Source: Sphingomonadales bacterium
Lineage (GTDB): Bacteria; Pseudomonadota; Alphaproteobacteria; Sphingomonadales; Sphingomonadaceae
Assembly (NCBI GenBank): GCA_028871475.1
Contig: JAGWMZ010000017.1
Coordinates: 1-64,000, forward strand
DNA: 64,000 bases
Direction of reading: 5' to 3'
The first letter of the stretch is position 1; each line of letters begins with the position of its first letter. The notes beneath the pieces were generated by a model. That model did no database searches, was not told where the DNA came from, and worked only from the letters and a program-made list of their open reading frames with translations. A program made the translations under genes and the position numbers. This document shows, one piece after another, positions 52,335 through 61,375 of this stretch.

Positions 52335-55313
52335 TTAGAAGTCCAGCTTCGCACCCACGCGGAAGTAACGACCGATGAAGTTCGAGTCGTCCCAGGCAGG
52401 GTTGAACTGATACAGGCCATAGCCGGCAGCCGGATCGTAGACCGGACCCGAGTTCAACAGGTTCTTCACATCCAGATAGATGAGGAAGTTCTTGTCGATG
52501 CGTGCCTGCGTGTGCATGTCGATGGTGAAGGTCGGGTGGGTGTTGCAGATGACCGGGCTGGTGCCGGTGTAACCCACCACATCCTGGCCGATGCTGCCCA
52601 CGCAGTCGCCCGGCGTACCGCCATCGTCAGCGGCAACTTCCGAATAACCGCTGGTGTAGTTACCCGTCAGCGTCACGCCATACTTGCGCTCCGGACCGAA
52701 CTCGAAAGTGTTGGCCCACACCGCGCGGAAGTGCGGAGCACCCGAGCACGAGGTGGTTTCGCACGGACCCAGCGTGCCGTCATAACGGTACACAGTTCCG
52801 CTCGAATCGGTCAGCGCCAGCTTGGTCAGCCACGAGCCGTTGAGCTGGCTGGTGAAGCGGATGCCATGACCCAGCTCGTAACGGGCCTGCATCGAGATAT
52901 CGACGCCCGATGCCACTTCGGAGTTGGCATTCGTGTAGGACGCGATGATCGTGCGGGGCAGCGCCAGAGCGGTCGGGTTGTTCGAGTCGATGCCCGACTG
53001 GGTCGCGCTCAGGCCCGGCAGGTTCACTACACCATTGTTGGTGAAATACTGCTGGATCGCCGGGTCGGTGTTGGTCACCGACACGATGATGTCCGTGATC
53101 TTGGTGTGCCAGAAGTCAGCCGTCAGGGTCAGGTGGCGATCAGGCGTGAAGACGCCGCCGACCGTGAAGGAGGTCGACTTCTCCGGCTTCAGGTTGGGGT
53201 TGCCAACCGCGGTGACGCCCAGCGAATAGCTGCCGCCGCCATTGCCGTCCGAACCGTAATAGGCCGGGTTGCTGGCATGCGCCGCGCAGAAGGCCGCATA
53301 GGTCGGATCCGAGCACTTGAAGTTGATCGTCGAGTAACCCGTGGTGGGCAGACCGTTCGACTGGTTGAAGCTCGGGATCTTGAAGCCCTTCGAGAAGGTG
53401 CCGCGGATCTTCAGCTCCTTGATCGGCTGGAACTGCGCTTCGAACTTGGGCGAGAAGTTGCTCTGACCGCTCGAATAGCTGTCATAGCGGCCATCGGCCT
53501 TCAGCTTCAGGACGCTCAGCACCGGAGCGCTGACTTCATAAAAGCCCGAGTAAACGCGACGCGAACCGGCCGTGCTGACGGCGTTGATACCGTAGAACGT
53601 GTCGTCCGGATTGGCGCTGGGCTGGTTGACGCTTTCAAAGCGGTAGGCGGCACCCACGGCGATGTTGAGCTGGCCACCGGGCAGCTGCAGGAAGTCACGG
53701 TTGATCGTGCCCTGGATCTGCGTCAGCTTCGAGCGGTCGGTCGTGTGAACGGTCGGCGCGATGAAGTCACGCTGGGCCTGGGTGTTCTGGCTCTGGTCGC
53801 CAAAGTTGTAGCTGCCCTGAGCGATCGCCGTCAGCAGGTTCGGGGCGTTGATGTAGTTCATCTGGTTCACGTCCAGATTGACCCACGACGTCGTGCCCTC
53901 GATGTTGTAGTTCCAGCCCTTGCCGAAATCGCCGCTGATGCCGCCCGAGAAGCGGTAGGTCTTGGCATCGGTGGTGGTTTCGGTCGGCTGGTCATAATAA
54001 CCCGAAAGCTGGCCGACCTGGCCGTTGGCGGCAAAGGGGTTGTTCGGGTTCAGCACGCCATTGGTGGCGTTGCAGTTCACACCGCTGGCGCAGGTGTAGA
54101 CCGGCAGCAGCAGGGTGGTGTTGTCATAGGTCGCGTTCGGCGTCTGCGCGGCGAAGGAGCGCGGAGCTCCCTGGCTGAAGGTGCGGGCCTCGGCGAAGTT
54201 GAACATGCCATAGACCTGCATGTGATCATTCACATTGGCGGTCAGGCGGGCGTTGGCACCGATGCGGGTGATGCGCGGCGCGTACATGTAGTACTGCGAA
54301 CGCAGATCCTGCTGGCAGACGGTGCTGGGCGCGGTGGGATTCGCGGCCTGCTGGGCGGCGGTCAGCGTGTGGGCGGTCAGCCCCTGGCAACCGGCCGAAG
54401 GCGTGATCATCGCCCACTGGCCGCTACCATCAGCGGTGTAGGGACGGGCAAAGCCGACGGTGGTCGACTGGAAACCGTTGTAGTTGCCGTTGCCCTGGAT
54501 GCCGTTGCGGATACCGTTGGCCAGGCAGTTGCCGGCGCCATCGCAGATGCTGCTCTGGTCCGCGGTGCCATAGATGCCGCCGCGCTGGTTCATCATCACC
54601 GACGAGTTATGCTGATATTCGCCGTTGATGTAGAAGTTGTAGCCGTCTTCAGCCAGGCGGCCCTTGCCCCAGGTCGCGTCGAAACGGCCTTCGCCGGCTT
54701 CGCCACGCTGCGAGATGCCGCCCGAGGCATTCGCGTGGAAACCAACGATTTCCTTCTTCACGATCACGTTGACCACGCCGGCCACGGCGTCAGCGCCATA
54801 GGTCGAGGAGGCGCCGTCCTGCAGGACGTCAATGCGGTCGATGATCGAGTCGGGAATGGTGTTGAGGTCGACGAAGTTACGCACGCCGTCGTCAGCCAGC
54901 GGGTAGATCGCGCTGCGCAGACCATCAAAGGTGGTCAGCGTGTAGCCATCGTTCAGACCGCGCAGCGACGGAGCGCTGGCGCCCGTGGCGAAGCCGAAAG
55001 AGGACCAGCTGCTGGGCAGCGTGCCCGCATTGTTGGCCGGCAAGGCCTGCAGACCTTCCGAAGGCGTGATGATGCCGCGCTGCGACAGGTTTTCAGCCGA
55101 AAGCACCACGAGCGGCGAGGCCGTGGCGGCCGCCGGATTCTTGGTGATCGAGCCAGTCACCACGATGACCGGACCCGTGTCGTCAGCCTTGGTGGCGTCG
55201 GTTGCCGGAGCCTTGGCTGCGGCCTGCGCGAAAGCGGGAGCCGCCATCAGCGCGGTGCCAAGAACGAGCGTCGCCACGCTCGACTTGAGCACATTGTTCA
55301 GTGCGATAGTCAT
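52335..55313 (-). CDS. TonB-dependent outer-membrane receptor
   Basis: A 992-residue receptor. A signal peptide (about 1-29, ending AFAQA) is followed by an Ala/Asp-rich stretch and TGPVIVVTGSITKNP. The plug domain carries PSLRGLNDGYTLTTFDG and IDRIDVLQDGASSTYGADAVAGVVNV. The remainder is a 22-strand-type barrel ending in FRVGAKLDF with a C-terminal Phe. It likely imports carbohydrate-derived ligands given the convergent FucP-like carrier. The start ATG at 55313 has GAGG five bases upstream. The upstream region is free of genes for about 570 bases. Confidence 0.96.
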   Translation of the reverse strand: MTIALNNVLKSSVATLVLGTALMAAPAFAQAAAKAPATDATKADDTGPVIVVTGSITKNPAAATASPLVVLSAENLSQRGIITPSEGLQALPANNAGTLPSSWSSFGFATGASAPSLRGLNDGYTLTTFDGLRSAIYPLADDGVRNFVDLNTIPDSIIDRIDVLQDGASSTYGADAVAGVVNVIVKKEIVGFHANASGGISQRGEAGEGRFDATWGKGRLAEDGYNFYINGEYQHNSSVMMNQRGGIYGTADQSSICDGAGNCLANGIRNGIQGNGNYNGFQSTTVGFARPYTADGSGQWAMITPSAGCQGLTAHTLTAAQQAANPTAPSTVCQQDLRSQYYMYAPRITRIGANARLTANVNDHMQVYGMFNFAEARTFSQGAPRSFAAQTPNATYDNTTLLLPVYTCASGVNCNATNGVLNPNNPFAANGQVGQLSGYYDQPTETTTDAKTYRFSGGISGDFGKGWNYNIEGTTSWVNLDVNQMNYINAPNLLTAIAQGSYNFGDQSQNTQAQRDFIAPTVHTTDRSKLTQIQGTINRDFLQLPGGQLNIAVGAAYRFESVNQPSANPDDTFYGINAVSTAGSRRVYSGFYEVSAPVLSVLKLKADGRYDSYSSGQSNFSPKFEAQFQPIKELKIRGTFSKGFKIPSFNQSNGLPTTGYSTINFKCSDPTYAAFCAAHASNPAYYGSDGNGGGSYSLGVTAVGNPNLKPEKSTSFTVGGVFTPDRHLTLTADFWHTKITDIIVSVTNTDPAIQQYFTNNGVVNLPGLSATQSGIDSNNPTALALPRTIIASYTNANSEVASGVDISMQARYELGHGIRFTSQLNGSWLTKLALTDSSGTVYRYDGTLGPCETTSCSGAPHFRAVWANTFEFGPERKYGVTLTGNYTSGYSEVAADDGGTPGDCVGSIGQDVVGYTGTSPVICNTHPTFTIDMHTQARIDKNFLIYLDVKNLLNSGPVYDPAAGYGLYQFNPAWDDSNFIGRYFRVGAKLDF

Positions 55314-55882
55314 TGTCACCTCATGAGTGGATCGAGACCCAAATTCTCTTTCCGCCCCCTGTTAACTCGCCGAAATCGTTGAATAGCCATACGGCATCCC
55401 TGTTGCCCGACAGAGATGGCCGAAGCCCGATTCCTTAAAAGCTCAGGGAGTACCTCATGACCAGAACCGGCGCGCCGCGCCAGCCGCTTACAGGGCTGTC
55501 AGTTTGATGAACGGGGACTTGTTGCCTCTCCGCCACACAGGCTGACGGGAGTGCAACAGATATTCTTCTAAGAAAACGTCACAAATTGGTAATTTTATTA
55601 CCATTCAGGGACACGTTCAGCGCCCCCTACCCGCGATCATTGTAAAAACACCATAAGACGCAGGATCAGCAACCATTCATCGCCGCCAAGACACAGCACT
55701 GCGCCATAGGGTTTGATTGTTGCCTCCCTGTGAAAAAATGCTTCTGCGCGCAATTTACGCATTGACAGATGCGTCCAGAACAATCGCATGCTTGCCCTGA
55801 CCGCTTGGCACGGGCACGTAAAAACCCGCAACAGGGCGAGTGGCGGGGCCCCATGATCCGAGCCATGGGCGCGGCAATAAAA
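55314..55882. other. Upstream region of the TonB receptor gene
   Basis: A ~569-base gene-poor region carrying the receptor promoter. It is richer in A/T at 55555-55760. A perfect inverted repeat lies at 55587-55603 (listed separately). ORFs on the minus strand at 55637-55866 lack any recognisable features. No gene is supported. Confidence 0.5.
55587..55603. promoter_or_regulatory. Candidate operator TGGTAAT-TTT-ATTACCA
   Basis: A perfect 7-bp inverted repeat with a three-base centre, in an AT-rich stretch about 275 bases upstream of the TonB receptor start. Confidence 0.45.
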
Positions 55883-56632
55883 TTACCTTGTCGTCACCAT
55901 CGGCTGGAACAGATAGCCTTCATTGCGAATGGTACGGATGATCTCCTGCCCGCCCTCGCCCATCGCCAGCTTGCGACGCAAGCGGCTCAGCTGCACGTCA
56001 ATCGCGCGGTCGAACTGCTCGCTATCCTCGCCGCGCGACCAGTCCAGCAACTGGTCGCGCGTCAGCACCCGACGCGGATGTTCGGCAAAGGCGCGCATCA
56101 GGCGAAATTCGCCATCGGTCAGCGCAATGGCCTGGCCCGCCGGGTCGATCAGCAGACGCACGCCTGTATCGAGCCGCCACCCCGCGAAATGGAACACCGG
56201 CACATCCGTATCATTGGCGGCGCTCTCGCCTGGCCCGCGGCCATCGGTGCCAGCCCCTTCACCACCCTTGCGGCGGCGCAGGACGGTGCGGATACGCGCC
56301 AGCAATTCGCGCGGATTGCAGGGCTTGGCCAGATAATCATCGGCGCCCATCTCAAGGCCGACAATCCGGTCAATGTCGCTGCCCACCGCGCTCAGCATGA
56401 TGACAGGGGGCGCATCGGGCCCAAGCTGGCGCAGCGCGGTCAAGCCATCCTCGCGCGGCATCATCACATCCAGCACGATCAGGTCGTAATGGTCCTGCGC
56501 CAGCATGGCGCGCATGACAAAAGGATCGGCGGCCGTGGCGGTGCGATAGCCGTGCTTTTGCAGGAAATCGCTGATGAGCCCGCGAATGCCATCATCGTCA
56601 TCCACGATCAGGATCGAGGTGTCGAGGTTCAT
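55883..56632 (-). CDS. OmpR-family response regulator
   Basis: A 249-residue regulator: receiver with VDDDDG, phospho-acceptor Asp55 in IVLDVMMPR and Lys in YLAKPCN, then a winged helix ending TIRNEGYLFQP. The ATG at 56632 (MNLDTSILIV) is the family start; an upstream in-frame ATG lies at 56653. It is divergent from a sensor kinase gene, and the shared ~400-base intergenic region carries three GTGAAA repeats it may bind. Confidence 0.94.
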   Translation of the reverse strand: MNLDTSILIVDDDDGIRGLISDFLQKHGYRTATAADPFVMRAMLAQDHYDLIVLDVMMPREDGLTALRQLGPDAPPVIMLSAVGSDIDRIVGLEMGADDYLAKPCNPRELLARIRTVLRRRKGGEGAGTDGRGPGESAANDTDVPVFHFAGWRLDTGVRLLIDPAGQAIALTDGEFRLMRAFAEHPRRVLTRDQLLDWSRGEDSEQFDRAIDVQLSRLRRKLAMGEGGQEIIRTIRNEGYLFQPMVTTR

Positions 56633-56716
56633 GGGAAGGGGTGATATGCGCATGAAAGATCGATAGCAAGCGCAGTTGCCCGCCACATTTCGCGCGGCCA
56701 CCGCCAGAAGCGCGGC

Positions 56717-56744
56717 GTGAAACACAGGTGAAATGCCGGTGAAA
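56717..56744. promoter_or_regulatory. Three GTGAAA direct repeats at 11-bp spacing
   Basis: GTGAAA begins at 56717, 56728 and 56739, i.e. exactly 11 bases apart. The last two are within the longer repeat GGTGAAAT-GCC/CC. Helically phased direct repeats are the usual target of OmpR/PhoB-type regulators, and such a gene starts 85 bases away. The repeats suggest autoregulation and control of the divergent kinase operon. Confidence 0.65.
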
Positions 56745-56918
56745 TCCGCCTGCAAACTGCCGGGCCCACTTCTTCCTTCAAGCAAAGCGGCTCCCCCGCC
56801 AGGATCGACAGCCCGGCAAGCCATGGTGCTCGGCGAATGGGTGTCATCCTCCGGCCTTGCCACGGGAGCAGGCAGCATTGAACTTGCCGCACGCAGATCG
56901 GTCATGGTCTGCGGCGGC

Positions 56919-56981
56919 GTCGGGGCCGCCCTTCGGGTTGGACCCTATGTCGCACCCGTTCATCCGGAGGGCGGCCCCGAC
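56919..56981 (+). other. Long perfect hairpin in the kinase-operon leader
   Basis: GTCGGGGCCGCCCT (56919-56932) pairs perfectly with AGGGCGGCCCCGAC (56968-56981). The 35-base loop has its own CGGGT / ACCCG pairing. A pyrimidine-rich TTTCCTCCC follows. It could be an attenuator or an mRNA-stability element. Confidence 0.5.
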
Positions 56982-57039
56982 TTTCCTCCCTTCCCGATAC
57001 CAGTTCGCGACATTGTCCAGCATAACCAAGGCCCGATGC

Positions 57040-57183
57040 ATGAAGGATCCCGCAAAAGCAGACCCGATCGCCCTGGCACTGGGCTGGCTGCGCGAACCGC
57101 GCGCGGGCCGCGCGGCCGCGGTCGCCGCCGTGGTGGCTCTGGCGGTGGTGGTGGCCATGCAGGCCGCGGCAGGCGGCGGATGA
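57040..57183 (+). CDS. Tiny single-pass membrane peptide upstream of the sensor kinase
   Basis: A 47-residue ORF: charged N-terminus (MKDPAKADPIALALGWLREP) followed by an Ala/Val membrane helix (about 24-42) and GGG end. No clear Shine-Dalgarno. It ends 58 bases before the kinase start on the same strand. Unknown; similar tiny proteins near kinases can modulate them, but this is speculation. Confidence 0.5.
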   Translation: MKDPAKADPIALALGWLREPRAGRAAAVAAVVALAVVVAMQAAAGGG

Positions 57184-57241
57184 CCCCTTTGCGGCCTCGC
57201 CCCCTCGCCCGTCGCGCCTGTCTGTGGCAAGGGTGGGGCTG

Positions 57242-59245
57242 ATGACGACACGCCGCTTCTCTCCGTCAGGGCTAGCGCCCATGGGAGGCCCACCGCTGGG
57301 CCTGCAAATGATCGCCATGCTGGTGTGCACGCTGGTTGCCGCGCAACTGGTGACACTGGCGCTGACCATGCTGATCCCCCCACGCGCGGAGCAGCGATGG
57401 GACATGGGCGATGTGGCAACGGCTCTTTCCGGGCAGGCGCTTTCCCCCCGGCTGGAACAGGCGCGGCTCGACGGTCCGCCCGATGTCGCGGGCACTGGCT
57501 GGCTGGTGTCGGACGAGGCGCGCGCCATGCTGGCCCGGCGGCTCAAGCTGCCCGAAGCCGATGTGGTGCTGGCCTTTTACACCCAATTGCCGGTGGGCGG
57601 CGTGGCCGCGCCAGTGCGCCACCGCGCCCCTCTGGCAACCCGCGCGCCCGAAACGCTGTCCTCGCTGCTGATCCCGCAAGTTCTGGCACAGACCACCGCC
57701 GCCGGACCCGCGGTCGCCTTCCCCGGCGGCCCCATGTCGGGCGCGGTCTTTCAAGGTGGCATGGCGCCGGGCGGCTTTCCTGTCGGCGGCATGCCGGGGG
57801 CCTTGCCCGGTGTTACGGTGGGGCGTGGCATGGCGCAGGCCATCAATGGCGGCGCGGGGGGAGAACGGCGCGGCGCCACAGGCCTGCCCGCCGGGGCCCG
57901 CATGCCGCGCGGCGCCATGCTGCGCGGCATGCCCCGCGCCCTGCCCGACACCGCCATGCCCAGCGGCGGGGCGGCCATGAACCCTCTCACCATCGACCAG
58001 TTGCACGCCGCCCTTGCCCCGCGCCGGCCCATGGCTGCCGACGCCGCGCTCGTCCCGACGCTCAGCCAGACCCCGGCCGCGCCTGTCCTCTCGATCACCC
58101 GGACCCCGCCGCTGACCCATCCGCGCGCGCCCGTCGCCTTGCCTGCCGCCGCGCCGCTGCCCACTGCCGCACCGGCCACGGTCATCAAACCGGCCCTGCC
58201 TGACACCAGCGCCAGCGAAAAACCCCAGCCGATCCCCTTCCGCAGTCAGCCGCAGGGCCTGCTCGACCGCGCCAGCCCGCCCTTCATCGAGGGGGATTTC
58301 GTCGCCGCCGCGCGCCGCCCCGACGGGCACTGGATCGCCGTGGCCCCGCGTGCGGAAGGTTTCCCCAACCGCTGGCAAAAGCAGGTGCTGGCCTGGTTCG
58401 TCCTCTCGCTGCTGATCGTCAGCCCGCTGGCATGGTTCTTTGCCCGCCGCATTGTGCTGCCGCTCGAAGGCTTTGCCCGCGCCGCCGAAATACTCGGGCG
58501 CGACCCTTCCGCCACGATCATCCCGCTCAAGGGTCCCGCCGAGATCGGCCGCGCTGCCCATGCCTTCAACCAGATGCACAACCGCCTGCGCGCCTTTGTC
58601 GATGACCGCACCGCCATGGTCGGCGCCATCAGCCATGATCTGCGCACGCCGCTCACCCGCCTGCGCTTCCGGCTGGAGGATGTGCCCGACGACCAGCGCC
58701 CCGCCCTGCTGCGCGAAGTGGCCGAGATGGAGAGCATGATCAACGAGGTCATCCTTTTCATCCGCGATGCCTCCACCCCCGGCGTGCGTCAGAAGGTCGA
58801 TCTGGCCGCGCTGGTGGCCGATACGGTGGCCGATGCCCGCCTTGTCGGCGGCGATGTCGAGGTGATCGCGGATTGTGAAGCGCCGGTCGAGGTGGACCCG
58901 GTGGGCATCCGCCGTCTGCTGGGCAATCTGCTGGAAAACGCGGTCAAATATGGCGAACGCGCCCGTGTGCGCGTGACACTGCGCCATGGTGAGGCCGTGG
59001 CCGAGATCCTCGATGCCGGGCCGGGCATTGCCGAGGAGGAGATGGACCGCGTCTTCGAGCCCTTCTACCGCAGCCCCGAGGCGCGCCGGTCAGGTCGCCC
59101 GGGCAGCGGGCTGGGGCTGACCGTCTGCCGCTCGATCGCGCGGGCGCATGGCGGCGACGTACATTTTGCCAGAAGGCAGGATGGCTTTGCCGCCGTGTTG
59201 AGCGTGCCTGTGGTCTATGACGCGAGGCCAAGGCTGGCGGCGTGA
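57242..59245 (+). CDS. Sensor histidine kinase with a large Met/Gly/Pro-rich periplasmic region
   Basis: A 667-residue kinase. The first membrane helix is at about 25-48, the second at about 381-400, giving a periplasmic region of some 330 residues, unusually large. Its middle (about 155-245) is low-complexity and rich in Met, Gly and Pro (GGMAPGGFPVGGMPGALPG, MPRGAMLRGMPRALP). HAMP follows, then the H-box ISHDLRTPLTRLR with His465, and ATP-binding motifs NLLENAVKYG, DAGPGIAEEE and GSGLGLTVC. Met-rich periplasmic stretches can bind copper or silver, a possibility only. The response regulator is divergently encoded. The stop overlaps the GTG of the barrel gene (GTGA). ATG 57242 is preferred to a GTG at 57224. 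Confidence 0.9.
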   Translation: MTTRRFSPSGLAPMGGPPLGLQMIAMLVCTLVAAQLVTLALTMLIPPRAEQRWDMGDVATALSGQALSPRLEQARLDGPPDVAGTGWLVSDEARAMLARRLKLPEADVVLAFYTQLPVGGVAAPVRHRAPLATRAPETLSSLLIPQVLAQTTAAGPAVAFPGGPMSGAVFQGGMAPGGFPVGGMPGALPGVTVGRGMAQAINGGAGGERRGATGLPAGARMPRGAMLRGMPRALPDTAMPSGGAAMNPLTIDQLHAALAPRRPMAADAALVPTLSQTPAAPVLSITRTPPLTHPRAPVALPAAAPLPTAAPATVIKPALPDTSASEKPQPIPFRSQPQGLLDRASPPFIEGDFVAAARRPDGHWIAVAPRAEGFPNRWQKQVLAWFVLSLLIVSPLAWFFARRIVLPLEGFARAAEILGRDPSATIIPLKGPAEIGRAAHAFNQMHNRLRAFVDDRTAMVGAISHDLRTPLTRLRFRLEDVPDDQRPALLREVAEMESMINEVILFIRDASTPGVRQKVDLAALVADTVADARLVGGDVEVIADCEAPVEVDPVGIRRLLGNLLENAVKYGERARVRVTLRHGEAVAEILDAGPGIAEEEMDRVFEPFYRSPEARRSGRPGSGLGLTVCRSIARAHGGDVHFARRQDGFAAVLSVPVVYDARPRLAA

Positions 59246-60198
59246 GGGGTTTGTCGCGACAATTGCGTGGTCTCCTGGCAACCGGCGGCGCTCTTGCGGC
59301 CCTGCCGGGCACGGTGGGCGCGCAGACGACCGAAATGGTCCAATGCCTCAAGGACCCTTCCAGCATCGACTGTCTGGCCGTCCCCGGCGGCACGCGCGCG
59401 CCGCCGCCGCAATGGTCACTGGGTGTTTCGGGCGGCATCGCCCCGCGTGACGGCGGCCCCACGGGCAGTTACGAGAGTCTTACCCTGCTGCGCCAGTTGG
59501 GCCGCAGCTATGTGCAACTGGGCGCGACGCATTATTATTCCCAGCTCGACAGCGGCGTCCCCACCGTCAGTTCGACTTACGGCGTGGGCACCATCGGCTT
59601 TGGCGGCAACTACAACAATTGGGTGCTCGACACCTATATCAGCTATGGCCGGCAAAATTTTGGCCCGGTCCGCTTTGGCAATCTCAGCCGCCCCAGCACC
59701 AACATCACCAACAGCGCCTATTGGGCCGGCGGGGTGAGTTTCGGGCGCATGATGGCCGTCTCTCCCCGGTTCGTGATCACGCCAACCGCCTCGGCCACCT
59801 ATGCCTGGAGCCGCCTGCTGCGCCCCACGCTGGGCTCCGAGGATTTCAACAGCAGCGAACCCACCTGGACCGCCGCCGCGCGGCTGCGGCTCGACTGGGT
59901 GCCCGGGCACAACCGCAAGAGCTATATCGGGCTGGGCGCGGGGCTGTTGTGGTCGAACAACGCAACCTCGCTGATCGCCGGATCAAGCGGCTGGGGCGGC
60001 ATTGGACAGACCGGCGACAAGGACACGATGGACGCGCTGACCAGCAGCCATGTCCATGATGTCTGGTTTGAAATCGGGCCGCATGCCTCGCTCGCCGTGA
60101 CCCGGTCGCTGCGCGTGGAGGCCATCGCCAACCGCAGCTTCGGCCTGATATCAGGCAATGGCAGCACGGTGACGCTGGGGCTGCGCCACAGTTTCTGA
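59242..60198 (+). CDS. Outer-membrane beta-barrel protein coupled to the sensor kinase
   Basis: A 318-residue exported protein. A signal peptide (about 1-27, ending TVGAQ) precedes a short Cys-containing stretch (VQCLKDPSSIDCLAV). Then come alternating aromatic/polar beta-strands ending in VTLGLRHSF with a C-terminal Phe, as expected for an outer-membrane barrel. The strand pattern resembles autotransporter-like or porin-like 12-strand barrels, but no family is certain. The GTG start overlaps the kinase stop, so the two are co-translated, an unusual kinase-porin coupling. Confidence 0.75.
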   Translation: MRGLSRQLRGLLATGGALAALPGTVGAQTTEMVQCLKDPSSIDCLAVPGGTRAPPPQWSLGVSGGIAPRDGGPTGSYESLTLLRQLGRSYVQLGATHYYSQLDSGVPTVSSTYGVGTIGFGGNYNNWVLDTYISYGRQNFGPVRFGNLSRPSTNITNSAYWAGGVSFGRMMAVSPRFVITPTASATYAWSRLLRPTLGSEDFNSSEPTWTAAARLRLDWVPGHNRKSYIGLGAGLLWSNNATSLIAGSSGWGGIGQTGDKDTMDALTSSHVHDVWFEIGPHASLAVTRSLRVEAIANRSFGLISGNGSTVTLGLRHSF

Positions 60199-60201
60199 CG
60201 A

Positions 60202-61370
60202 TCAGGAATCCAGCGCGGCCTCAATCTGTCCCATGGTGGTCTGCGGGGCCTGGGGCGGGGTAAAGGCCGGAACGTCGCGGCTGTTGCGCGTGTCGCGGGG
60301 AACGCCGCTGGTGTTGATGTACCAGTCGAGCAGCCGCGTTTCGAGCGCGGCCTGCTCGCGTGCCACCGCCCGGGTGCCTACCAGATTGCGGGTTTCCCCC
60401 GGATCGACGGCGCGATCATAAAACTCGCTGCCGCCCTGCGGACGATGAATGTAGGTGTATTGGCGGGTGCGGACACTGGCGGCGCGGGCGACAAGTTCGG
60501 GATGCTGCGCGGGCAATTACGACTTGAAGCGATAGAGCCCGCCGGTCGGCGTATCAAAGGCCTGCGGTTCGTAAATGCCGATGCCCGCTTCGGTAAAGGC
60601 CGCGCGGGCCGGATCGCCTGCCCCGCCATGCATCTGCGGCAGCAGCGAGCGCCCGAACTGGGTGTGATGCGGTGCGGTCCCGGCCAGATTGAGGAAGCTT
60701 GGCAGGATGTCGTAAAGCTCGACCATATCCCGCGCCACAAGCCCGCCCGGGGCGACGGGCACCCGCCCGATCAGCGGGACATGGGTGAGGCAGCTTTCCA
60801 GCCCGCCGTGCCATTTTTCCACCAGACCGTAATCGCCGGCATAATCGCCATGGTCGGAACTGATGAAGAGAGCCGTGTCCTTGTCGCGCCCGGTCCGCTC
60901 CAGCGCTTCGAGCAACTCACCGAGCAGCCAGTCGGCATAGGACACCTGGCCGTAATAGGTGGCGCGCACCTGCCGGAACACCTCCGGCCCCGCCTTGTCG
61001 AGACCATAGGCCTTGCGGATCGCCTCTTGAAAGGCAGGCTTGCCCGGCAGGCCCGGGGGGATCGGCGCGGGAATATCCCCGGGCCGGTCAGCACCGAGCA
61101 GCGGGACGCCGCACAGACCGGATATTGTACATGGGCGTTGGCAAACATCGTGCCACCACGCGCCAGACGGTCGAAATTGGGCGTTTTCGTCACCGGATTG
61201 CCATAGCAGGCCAGCGCATCGGCGCGCAGTTCGTCCGGAGAGAAGAGAATGAGGTTCGGGCGCCCCCCGCTGCCTGCCTGTGCCACGCGGGGCAACAGGG
61301 AGGCCATGAGGGCGGCGCCCGTTGCGCCCATGACACCGCGTCGGGAGAGTGGAAAGCGGGTCATGGGCAT
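60202..61370 (-). pseudogene. Sulfatase pseudogene (frameshift/deletion and in-frame stop)
   Basis: Pieces of one secreted sulfatase in two frames. From 61370 a Tat-like signal sequence (MPMTRFPLSRRGVMGATGAALM) leads into RPNLILFSPDELRADAL and the formylglycine motif CAASR followed by CSVLTG. Just after it, near 61090, the frame shifts and a block of the family is missing. The second frame continues with FISSDHGDYAGDYGLVEKWHGG and LPSFLNLAGT, then meets an in-frame TAA at 60517-60519. The last fragment (60202-60516) keeps FYDRAVDPGETRNLVG. Two independent lesions indicate a dead gene. A sequencing error could explain at most part of it. Confidence 0.82.
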
Positions 61371-61375
61371 GTCTT

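Larger units (their letters stand above)
56633..57039. other. Divergent regulatory region of the second two-component system
   Basis: A 407-base intergenic region between the response regulator and the small peptide/kinase genes. It contains direct repeats at 56717-56744 and a long perfect hairpin at 56919-56981, both listed separately. No ORF of known type. Confidence 0.6.

Noticed and set aside
52512..55382. 956-codon plus-strand ORF antisense to the TonB receptor
   Set aside because: Shadow of a clear TonB-dependent receptor; composition is Arg/Val/Ala-rich with no signal or domain.
55637..55866. Two short minus-strand ORFs upstream of the TonB receptor
   Set aside because: Overlapping frames in an AT-rich regulatory stretch, with no ribosome site or recognisable features.
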